Source of the DNA: PALSA-911 sp963839645
GTDB lineage: Bacteria; Pseudomonadota; Alphaproteobacteria; Acetobacterales; Acetobacteraceae
Direction: 5' to 3'
Assembly (NCBI GenBank): GCA_963839645.1
Contig: CAWIVZ010000001.1
Location: 930,001 to 994,000 of the forward strand
Length of the DNA stretch: 64,000 nt
A program made the position numbers and the translations under genes. The notes beneath the pieces were generated by a model, which worked only from the letters and a program-made list of their open reading frames with translations, had not been told where the DNA came from and searched no databases. Within the stretch, counting starts at the first letter, position 1. Every line of letters begins with the position of its first letter. Positions 57,325-64,000 of the stretch are shown piece by piece.

Positions 57325-58983
57325 TTACATCCCGCCAGGATAAACCGGTCCGCCGCCGCCTTCCGGGGTCACCCAGTTGATATTCTGGGTGGGATCCTTG
57401 ATGTCGCAGGTTTTGCAGTGCACGCAGTTCTGCGCGTTGATCTGCAGCTTCGGCGCGCCTTCGTCGGCACCGACGATCTCATACACGCCGGCCGGGCAGT
57501 AGCGGGTTTCCGGGCTGCGGTAGCGCTGCCAGTTCACGTCGATCGCCACCGCCGGATCGCGCAATTGCAGATGCACCGGCTGGTTTTCCTCGTGGTTGGT
57601 GTTGCTGATGAACACCGAGGAATTGCGGTCGAAGGTCACAACCCCGTCTGGCTTCGGATAGGCGATCTGCGGCGCCGCTGCGGCGTCGAGCAGCGACTCG
57701 TTGTCGGGGTGCGGCTGGTGCAGCGTCCAGGGCGCCTTGCCGCGGAACACATAGGTGTCGATCGCGGCGTTGATCAGCCCACCCCAGCGGCCGAACTTGG
57801 CGAAGCCCGGGCGGATGTTGCGCACCGCGGACAACTCCTCCCAAACCCAGCTGTAGCGGATCAGGTCGGCGTAGGTATCCGGTTCCGGCTTCCGGCCGTC
57901 GGCCATCGCCGCGGCCACGGCTTCGGCCGCCAGCATGCCGGACTTCATCGCGGTATGGCTTCCCTTGATCTTGGCCACGTTCAGGAAGCCGGCCGCGCAG
58001 CCGATCAGCGCGCCGCCGGGAAAGGTCAGATGCGGGATCGATTGCAACCCGCCCTCGTTCAGCGCACGTGCGCCATAGGCAATGCGGCGGCCGCCCTCGA
58101 AATGCTTGCGCATGTCCGGATGGGTCTTGAAGCGCTGCATCTCCTCGAACGGCGACAGCCAGGGATTGCGGTAGTCGAGGCCGATGACGTAGCCGTATGA
58201 AACCAGATTTTCCCCGAAATGATACAGGAACGCGCCGCCATAGGTGGAACTGTCCAGCGGCCAGCCCATCGCATGCTCGATCAGGCCCGGCTGGTGGTTC
58301 TCGGCGGGGATTTCCCACACTTCCTTGATGCCGATCGCATAGGTCTGCGGATCGACGCCTTCACGAAGATTGTAGCGCTGCATGAGCTGTTTCGACAGCG
58401 ACCCGCGGCAGCCCTCGGCGAACAGCGTATAGGTGGCGCGTAGTTCCATGCCCCGGGCGAAGTTCTCGGTGGGCTTGCCGTCGCGGCCAACGCCCATGTC
58501 GCCGGTCGCGATACCCACCACGCGGCCGTCTTCCTCCAGCACCTCGGCTGCGGCGAAGCCGGGATAGATCTCCACCCCCAGCTCCTCGGCCTGTGTCGCC
58601 AGCCAGCGGCAGACATTGCCGAGCGAAACGATATAGTTGCCATGATTATGCATCTGCGGCGGTGTCGGCATGCGGATCGACCGGGTTTCGGTCATGAACA
58701 GGAACTTGTCCTCCCCGGCAGGCGTGTTCAGCGGCGCGCCGCGTTCCGCCCAGTCCGGGATCAACTCGTTCAGCGCGCGCGGCTCCAGCACCGCGCCAGA
58801 CAGGATATGGGCGCCGACCTCGCCGCCCTTCTCCACCACGCAGACCGTGGCGTCCGGCGCCAACTGTTTCAACCGGATTGCGGCGGCGAGACCGGAAGGA
58901 CCGGCGCCGACCACCACGACGTCGAATTCCATCGCCTCCCGGGGGGATGCCTGGAGATCTTCCTGATGAGCGTCGTCCACCAT
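57325..58983 (-). CDS. electron transfer flavoprotein-ubiquinone oxidoreductase
   Basis: Passes electrons from ETF (fed by acyl-CoA dehydrogenases) to the membrane quinone pool. 552 aa from ATG 58983, intact. Seen: FDVVVVGAGPSGLAAAIRLKQLAP FAD motif, HILSGAVLEPRAL, LREGVDPQTYAIGIKEVWE, and the 4Fe-4S site in NAQNCVHCKTCDIKDPTQNINW at the C-terminus with Cys476-type upstream ligand in ETRYCPAGVYE. It links functionally to the acyl-CoA dehydrogenases at 40-43 kb. Confidence 0.96.
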   Translation of the reverse strand: MVDDAHQEDLQASPREAMEFDVVVVGAGPSGLAAAIRLKQLAPDATVCVVEKGGEVGAHILSGAVLEPRALNELIPDWAERGAPLNTPAGEDKFLFMTETRSIRMPTPPQMHNHGNYIVSLGNVCRWLATQAEELGVEIYPGFAAAEVLEEDGRVVGIATGDMGVGRDGKPTENFARGMELRATYTLFAEGCRGSLSKQLMQRYNLREGVDPQTYAIGIKEVWEIPAENHQPGLIEHAMGWPLDSSTYGGAFLYHFGENLVSYGYVIGLDYRNPWLSPFEEMQRFKTHPDMRKHFEGGRRIAYGARALNEGGLQSIPHLTFPGGALIGCAAGFLNVAKIKGSHTAMKSGMLAAEAVAAAMADGRKPEPDTYADLIRYSWVWEELSAVRNIRPGFAKFGRWGGLINAAIDTYVFRGKAPWTLHQPHPDNESLLDAAAAPQIAYPKPDGVVTFDRNSSVFISNTNHEENQPVHLQLRDPAVAIDVNWQRYRSPETRYCPAGVYEIVGADEGAPKLQINAQNCVHCKTCDIKDPTQNINWVTPEGGGGPVYPGGM

Positions 58984-59070
58984 GGTCCGTTCCTTCGCAG
59001 CTACGTGTTCTTCCTTAGGATGTAATCGTGGTGTTGCGCAAAATCCATCTTGGCGCCAGGAGTGACGGGT

Positions 59071-59913
59071 ATGGAACCGCCGATCATGGAGATAACCGGC
59101 CCGGAACGGCTCGCTGCCCTGCGTTTGCAGATCGAATGGGGGGCGGACGAGGCTCTGGAGGATGCGCCGGTGAACCGGTTGCGAGGGGAAACGCCGGCAT
59201 CGGGCCGTCCGGAGGGCCTGCCGACCGCGATTTCCGCCGCTGTCCCACCGGTGGCGGTCCCGGTGGCGGTCCCGATGGCGCCTGGGCTGACGCCGGCCGC
59301 CCTTGCCGTGGCCAGGGCCCAACAGGCGGCTCTGGCGGCGAACGACCTGGCGGCCCTGCGCGCCGCCATCGCCGGTTTTGACGGCTGCGCGCTGCGCGAC
59401 ACGGCCACCAATCTGGTTTTCGCCGAGGGCGACGCCTCGGCGGGCCTGCTGCTGATCGGTGACGCGCCCGGCATGGATGAAGACCGCTCCGGGCAACCCT
59501 TTGCCGGCGCCGCCGGGGCCTGGCTGGACCGCATGCTGGCCAGTATCGGGCTCTCCCGCAGCCAGGCCCTGCTGAGCCCGCTGATCCCCTGGCGCCCGCC
59601 CGGCGACCGGCCTCCCAGTGCTGCGGAACTGGCGGTTTGCCTGCCGTTTCTATGGCGGCTGATCGTGCTGGCCCGGCCGCGCCATATCGTGCTGTTCAGT
59701 TCCCTCGCCGTCAGGGTGCTGCTGCCGGCGGGGCCGCGCCGGCGCCCGCGCGGCGCCTGGGTGGAACTGCCGGTTGCCGGTCTGGCGGCGCCGGTCCCGG
59801 CGTTGGCGAGCGCCAGCCTGACCGCGGTGATGCAAGCGCCGGCCCGGCGACGGGAGGCATGGGCCGATCTGCGTCGCCTGAGCCGTGTCCTGCACCCCTC
59901 GGAGCCAGCCTAA
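59071..59913 (+). CDS. uracil-DNA glycosylase-like protein (family 4 type), divergent
   Basis: 280 aa from ATG 59071 with AGGAG 8 bases upstream. Fold markers: LLLIGDAPGMDEDRSGQPFAGAAGAWLDRML and PLIPWRPPGDRPPSAAELAVCLPFL. Two family marks are missing: the HPA/HPS motif near the C-terminus (the region reads ALASASLTAVMQAP) and the Cys set for a 4Fe-4S cluster (only two Cys in all). Activity is therefore doubtful. Divergent from the ETF-quinone oxidoreductase gene, an order common in alphaproteobacteria. Confidence 0.8.
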   Translation: MEPPIMEITGPERLAALRLQIEWGADEALEDAPVNRLRGETPASGRPEGLPTAISAAVPPVAVPVAVPMAPGLTPAALAVARAQQAALAANDLAALRAAIAGFDGCALRDTATNLVFAEGDASAGLLLIGDAPGMDEDRSGQPFAGAAGAWLDRMLASIGLSRSQALLSPLIPWRPPGDRPPSAAELAVCLPFLWRLIVLARPRHIVLFSSLAVRVLLPAGPRRRPRGAWVELPVAGLAAPVPALASASLTAVMQAPARRREAWADLRRLSRVLHPSEPA

Positions 59914-60050
59914 GCATCAATTTCGGATGGATATCTGCCATGCGGATAAGCCTAATCAATTGATTTTAGAGAATTTCGTTATCGTTTTGAGACTGGTCTC
60001 ATGGATCGCGGTTGCGCCGGGGCTAGGTTGATGGTTTATCTGCGCCCACT

Positions 60051-61925
60051 ATGCGAGGGATCGGACATACGCTCTCCCGCCTTCCCGCTACCCGGGCTTT
60101 CATAGCCGGGGCCGCGCTGCTTGCCGGAGCCATGGCTTCGGTGGCGCAAGCACAACCAGTCGAACCGGGAAATGGCGACGAATCCGCGATGGCATTGCCA
60201 CGCTACGCCACGCGTGGCGGCAACGGCGTCAGTTTGCCTCACCCGCTGGCGCCCAGCGATGCGATCCTGATCCGCCGCGTGTTCACCCTGCAGGACCGCG
60301 GCTACATCGCCGAAGCGATCCGCGAGACCGACCGTATCAAGGACAACCCGTTGCTCGGGCATATCCTGAGCCAGCGCTATCTTGGGCAGTACCACCGCTC
60401 CTCCGTGGCGGAACTGACCGATTGGCTGGCGCGGTATACCGATTATCCCGACGCCCCGGCGATCCGCGAGCTTCTGGCGCTGCGCCTGCCGAGGGGCGCG
60501 CAGCAGAAGGCCGTGTTGGCGGCCGCGGCGCCGGACGGCTCCGCCCTGCTCAATCAGGCCCTGACCGATCCGGTGCCGGAAGACACCGATCCTACGGACC
60601 GTCGTATTCCCCGCAACCCAGCGCTGGATCGCTCGGTGAGCGATCGGGCGCGGGACGGCAATGCCGAGGCCGCGCTGCGCCTGATCGCCCGCACGCCGGG
60701 CCTGTCGGCGGTCTACGCCATGCAGTTGCGGGCTGAGGTGGCGCAGATCCTGTTCACCCAGAACCGGGATGAGCAGGCGCTGGATACCGCCGTCGCCGCC
60801 ATGCGCCACGGCAACGCCGATGAACAGGTGGCCCTCGCCGGCTACGTGGCCGGGCTGGCCGCGTGGCGTCTCGGCGAGGCCGAAGCCGCGCGCGTCTATT
60901 TCGAGCGCTCGGCCAACGCCCCGGTCGCCACGTCGGCGCAACGCGCCGCCGCCGCCTTCTGGGCCGCGCGGGCGCATGTACGCACCGGCGATCCCGCAGG
61001 CTACCGCCCGTGGCTGCGCCGAGCGGCCCGGGAAAAGCGCACGTTCCATGGCCTGCTGGCGCGCAGCACGCTCGGCCTGCCCTATGGATTTTCGCCAAGC
61101 CGCGACGTGCTTGGCGAGGCGGACGTGGATGCGATCGCCGCCACCGCGCAGGGTATGCGGGCCTTCGCCTTGCTGCAGGTCGGCCAGCCCGACCGTGCCG
61201 AGGCGGAATTGCGCAGCCTGTGGCCCTCCATCCAGGGAAGCCCGGGGTTGCAGCGATCCCTGATGCTGGTGGCCAAGGCCGCCAGGCTGACCGACCTGAC
61301 CGCCCAATTGGCCGCCTTGGTGCAGGTGGCCGATGGCCAGCCGCGTGATGAACTGCGGTTTCCGGTGCCGAAGCTCCGGCCGCGGGGCGGTTTCAGGGTT
61401 GATCCGGCCATCGTCTATGCGTTGACCCGGCTCGAATCCAATTTCGACACCACCGCCATCTCGCCGGTGGGCGCGCGCGGACTGATGCAGATCATGCCGG
61501 TAACCGCGAAATACATGGCCGGCCGGGAATGGGCCGACGATGCCACAGGCGGCAGCCTGCGCCTGCACGACCCCGCGCTCAATCTGGAACTCGGCCAGCG
61601 CTACGTTGCCTATCTCGCCGAGCAGGACGGCATCAACGGCGACCTGATCCGTCTCCTGGCCAGCTACAATTCCGGGCCCGGCAATCTTGCACGCTGGAAC
61701 CAGACGATCCGCCATGGCGGCGACCCGCTGCTGTTCATCGAGGCGATCCCGAACGCGGAAACGCGGCGCTTCGTTCAGCATGTCCTGGCGTATACGTGGA
61801 TCTACGCGGCGCGGCTGGAACTGCCGGCACCGAGCCTGGTGGAGCTTGCGGCCGGTTCGTTTCCGCGCTTCTACGCCAACGCGAAAATGGCCGCCGAGAA
61901 GGCCGGATACGGGCGCCTGAACTGA
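60051..61925 (+). CDS. soluble lytic murein transglycosylase (Slt70-like)
   Basis: 624 aa periplasmic enzyme cleaving peptidoglycan glycosidic bonds. Signal peptide to about residue 35 (ASVAQAQ). A long helical U-shaped domain (about residues 70-440) precedes the SLT domain: ALTRLESNFDTTAISPVGARGLMQIMPVTAKYMAG with catalytic Glu, and LLASYNSGPGNLARWNQTI, then the C-terminal helix RRFVQHVLAYTWIY. Intact. moaB follows. Confidence 0.95.
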   Translation: MRGIGHTLSRLPATRAFIAGAALLAGAMASVAQAQPVEPGNGDESAMALPRYATRGGNGVSLPHPLAPSDAILIRRVFTLQDRGYIAEAIRETDRIKDNPLLGHILSQRYLGQYHRSSVAELTDWLARYTDYPDAPAIRELLALRLPRGAQQKAVLAAAAPDGSALLNQALTDPVPEDTDPTDRRIPRNPALDRSVSDRARDGNAEAALRLIARTPGLSAVYAMQLRAEVAQILFTQNRDEQALDTAVAAMRHGNADEQVALAGYVAGLAAWRLGEAEAARVYFERSANAPVATSAQRAAAAFWAARAHVRTGDPAGYRPWLRRAAREKRTFHGLLARSTLGLPYGFSPSRDVLGEADVDAIAATAQGMRAFALLQVGQPDRAEAELRSLWPSIQGSPGLQRSLMLVAKAARLTDLTAQLAALVQVADGQPRDELRFPVPKLRPRGGFRVDPAIVYALTRLESNFDTTAISPVGARGLMQIMPVTAKYMAGREWADDATGGSLRLHDPALNLELGQRYVAYLAEQDGINGDLIRLLASYNSGPGNLARWNQTIRHGGDPLLFIEAIPNAETRRFVQHVLAYTWIYAARLELPAPSLVELAAGSFPRFYANAKMAAEKAGYGRLN

Positions 61926-61998
61926 CCCCAGGGTTTGGATTATCCCCTGTTTGGGGCTAGCATATCCGGCATAGCGATCGAACCGACAGGAGCGAGCC

Positions 61999-62547
61999 AT
62001 GGCCGGCCTCGACGAAAGCCGAAAATTCATCCCCGTCCATATCGCCGTGCTGACGGTTTCCGACACCCGTACGCTTGAAACCGATACGTCCGGCGCGATC
62101 CTCGCCGAGCGCATCGCCAAGGCCGGCCACATCGTTGCCGAGCGTGTGATCGAAAAGGACGATGCCGGGCTGATCGAGACGCATCTGCGCAGGTGGATGG
62201 CGAATGAAACCATCGACGTGGTGATTACCACCGGCGGCACCGGCATCACCGGCCGCGATGTGACACCAGAGGCCTTCGATCGTGTACTGGACAAAAAGAT
62301 CGAGGGTTTCGGCGAGCTGTTCCGCATGTTGAGCTACCAGAAGATCGGCACCTCCACGATCCAGTCCCGCGCCATCGGCGGGGTTGCCGGCGGCACCTAT
62401 CTGTTCGCACTGCCGGGCAGTTCGGGGGCGGTGAAGGATGGCTGGGACGACATCCTGGTGCACCAGCTGGATAATCGTTTCCGGCCCTGCAATCTGGTGG
62501 AATTGATGCCTCGCCTGCTGGAGCATCTCACGAAGGCGGCGGAGTAG
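61999..62547 (+). CDS. moaB: molybdenum cofactor biosynthesis protein B
   Basis: 182 aa MoCF-domain protein. ATG 61999 has AGGAGCGAG upstream. Seen: IAVLTVSDTRTLETDTSG, VVITTGGTGITGRDVTPEAF, and FRMLSYQKIGTSTIQSRAIGG with the final LPGSSGAVKDGWD. MoaB/MogA proteins adenylate molybdopterin; which of the two this is cannot be decided from sequence alone, but the length and motif set favour MoaB. Confidence 0.93.
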   Translation: MAGLDESRKFIPVHIAVLTVSDTRTLETDTSGAILAERIAKAGHIVAERVIEKDDAGLIETHLRRWMANETIDVVITTGGTGITGRDVTPEAFDRVLDKKIEGFGELFRMLSYQKIGTSTIQSRAIGGVAGGTYLFALPGSSGAVKDGWDDILVHQLDNRFRPCNLVELMPRLLEHLTKAAE

Positions 62548-62638
62548 GCGGCGCCGGAATCAAGTATCTGGGGAAACAGTATCCATCGCATGAATTTCGA
62601 TGGCTGGGCGTGAGGCGGCCGCGGGGTAATTTGTGGGC

Positions 62639-63250
62639 TTACGCGGCACTTTCCGCAACGCCAGCCGGCTGGCGTTGTCGCATGTGCCAGCGATGGAAAT
62701 CATCCGCGGTGTCGATATCGTTCAACTGGCGCAGCAGCGCCACCCGGTGGTTGCGGAAATTGCGCATTGTGTCCGTCAGGGCATCGGGGCTCGACCATCG
62801 CACCGCGCCGAACGGCCGCGACGGACGGCGTGGCGACATGGCCGCCAGCCAGTAGCCGCCATCCTCCGCCGGACCGAAGGCGGCATCCGCCCGGCCGACG
62901 GCCAGCAGGGCCGCATGCAGGTCGGCGCTGCGAAGTTCCGGAATGTCGCAGCCGACCAACGCGACGCGGGACTTTGGGAAGCGCGCAAACGCGCGCTGCA
63001 TGCGCTGGCCGAGATCGCCGCCGCCCTGGGCGATGCGTTGAACGCGGAAAGGCAGACGCATCCGCGCGCGATCGGGGGTTAATGCCGCCACCGTGCGGAA
63101 TCGCCGGTCCCGCGCGAAACCGCGCAACAAGCCATCGAGGATGGCCGCATGAAACCGCAATGCCGCGCGATCTCCGATGCCGTGGGCTAAACGGCCCTTG
63201 ACCGTGCCAAGCCGGGGGACCCGTGCGAAGACAATCGCGATATCTTTCAT
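62639..63250 (-). CDS. TIGR04282-type (DUF2064) glycosyltransferase-like protein
   Basis: 203 aa. N-terminus IAIVFARVPRLGTVKGRLAHGIGD resembles nucleotidyltransferase-like starts, with VALVGCDIPELRSADL, GPAEDGGYWLAA, and DIDTADDFHRW: the DUF2064 set. Usually next to a TIGR04283 glycosyltransferase, as here, where the start overlaps its partner's stop by 4 bases. Likely role in making an unknown glycolipid or glycan. Confidence 0.9.
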   Translation of the reverse strand: MKDIAIVFARVPRLGTVKGRLAHGIGDRAALRFHAAILDGLLRGFARDRRFRTVAALTPDRARMRLPFRVQRIAQGGGDLGQRMQRAFARFPKSRVALVGCDIPELRSADLHAALLAVGRADAAFGPAEDGGYWLAAMSPRRPSRPFGAVRWSSPDALTDTMRNFRNHRVALLRQLNDIDTADDFHRWHMRQRQPAGVAESAA

Positions 63251-63900
63251 TTGTACAGCCTCAGGATCAGGCTCGGTGGCGCGCCGAGGCGATACAGGCC
63301 GAGGCAGAGAAGGTTTCGGAACGAACGAGCCAGCCAGCCATCACGCTCCCATTTCTGCGCTGAGGTGACGGCCGGGACATCGAGGCCCACCAGGCGGACG
63401 CGGCCGAGGCGCCGGATCAGATCGACATCCTCCATCAGCGGCAATGGCCGCATGCCGCCGACCTGCGCCAGCAGGCGGCGATGGATCAGCAGGCCCTGGT
63501 CGCCGTAGGGCAAGCCGAATTGCCGGCAGCGCCACGCCACCAGGCGTTCCAGCCGCCGCGCGCGAGGGTCTTCGCTGGCGAGCGCGAAGCGGAAATAGGC
63601 GGCATGCCGCTCGGTCGCGCCGATATGCGCGGTGACAGCTTCGCGCCAGCCGTCGCCGAGCCTGGTGTCGGCGTGCAGCAACAGCAGCCAGTCCTCCCGC
63701 GCCGCCTCGATCCCGGCGGCGAGTTGCCTGCCTCGGCCGCGGGGCGCCGTGATCACGCGGGCACCCGCCTGCGCTGCGCAGAGTGCACTGGCATCGGTGC
63801 TGCCACCGTCCGCCACGATGATCTCGGCCACTGGATCGCCGGCAAGGGACCGGAGCGCCGCCGGCAGCAGAAGAGCCGCGTTCAGCACGGGGATCACCAC
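63247..63900 (-). CDS. TIGR04283-type family 2 glycosyltransferase
   Basis: 217 aa from GTG 63900. GT-A fold: VIPVLNAALLLPAALRSL, IIVADGGSTDAS, LLLLHADTRLGDGWREAV (DxD-like HADT), YGDQGLLIHRRLLAQVGGM and MEDVDLIRRLGR. No ATG is available upstream in frame. Overlaps the DUF2064 gene, so the pair is one unit. Sugar donor unknown. Confidence 0.9.
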   Translation of the reverse strand: MVIPVLNAALLLPAALRSLAGDPVAEIIVADGGSTDASALCAAQAGARVITAPRGRGRQLAAGIEAAREDWLLLLHADTRLGDGWREAVTAHIGATERHAAYFRFALASEDPRARRLERLVAWRCRQFGLPYGDQGLLIHRRLLAQVGGMRPLPLMEDVDLIRRLGRVRLVGLDVPAVTSAQKWERDGWLARSFRNLLCLGLYRLGAPPSLILRLYK

Positions 63901-63970
63901 GGAGAGACGAGTGGGAGAGGGGGGTTCCGGCAGATTATGTTCCTATTTCGTTCTTGACCTCGGTGGTGTC

Positions 63971-63989
63971 CTTTGCCAAGCTGGCAAAG
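63971..63989. terminator. small hairpin at the window edge
   Basis: ctttgcca (63971-63978) pairs with tggcaaag (63982-63989) around agc. It may be a terminator or operator of a gene beyond the window. Confidence 0.3.
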
Positions 63990-64000
63990 AACGGAAAGGG

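Overview
The window is high-GC alphaproteobacterial chromosome, most likely from the Acetobacteraceae or close Rhodospirillales. This placement is an inference from protein likeness, from the order metK-trmB and rimP-nusA-rnpM-infB-rbfA-truB-rpsO-pnp, and from short GGGGC-NNN-GCCCC intergenic palindromes. I see no tRNA, rRNA or CRISPR array. A striking property is that about 20 single-base gains and 3 single-base losses break otherwise well-conserved genes, including essential ones (dapB, asd, metabolic and respiratory genes). I annotate these as single genes with the break position given; the most economical reading is indel error in the sequence.

Layout. 1-7.5 kb: cbb3 cytochrome oxidase and its assembly genes (ccoN partial, O, Q, P, G, H, I, S). 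7.5-9.8 kb: a MaoC-type dehydratase divergent from an HxlR regulator, and a TonB-like protein. 9.9-18.7 kb: metabolic housekeeping (FAD-dependent oxidoreductase, mmsA, isoaspartyl peptidase, asd, SDR, dapB, metK), then trmB, a glycine-zipper lipoprotein and an acyltransferase. 21.5-31.7 kb: the large transcription/translation operon rimP to pnp. 31.9-44.1 kb: nitronate monooxygenase-like protein, CoA transferases, a PEP-CTERM protein, prfC, rpsD, an orphan TRAP binding protein, two acyl-CoA dehydrogenases and a two-subunit CoA transferase.

44.1-50.2 kb is accessory: gene fragments, a beta-carbonic anhydrase, repeat-rich secreted proteins, an IS3-like remnant, and the most interesting locus. 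At 49362-50030 (minus strand) a complete peroxiredoxin-like gene carries one in-frame TGA exactly where the family has the first Cys of the W-C-P-Y-C redox motif. The TGA is followed at once by an A/T-rich stretch, odd for this genome, that folds into a 14-bp hairpin with a UGUAU apical loop. This is the expected anatomy of a bacterial selenocysteine codon plus SECIS element. A truncated second copy at 44897-45196 retains the same TGA and upper hairpin.

50.2-64 kb: ADP-forming acyl-CoA synthetase, SPOR-domain lytic transglycosylase, small lipoproteins, a CcdA/thioredoxin redox pair, a lipoprotein preceded by an FNR/FixK-like box, then ETF-quinone oxidoreductase, a uracil-DNA-glycosylase-like protein, Slt, moaB and two genes linked to glycosyl transfer.
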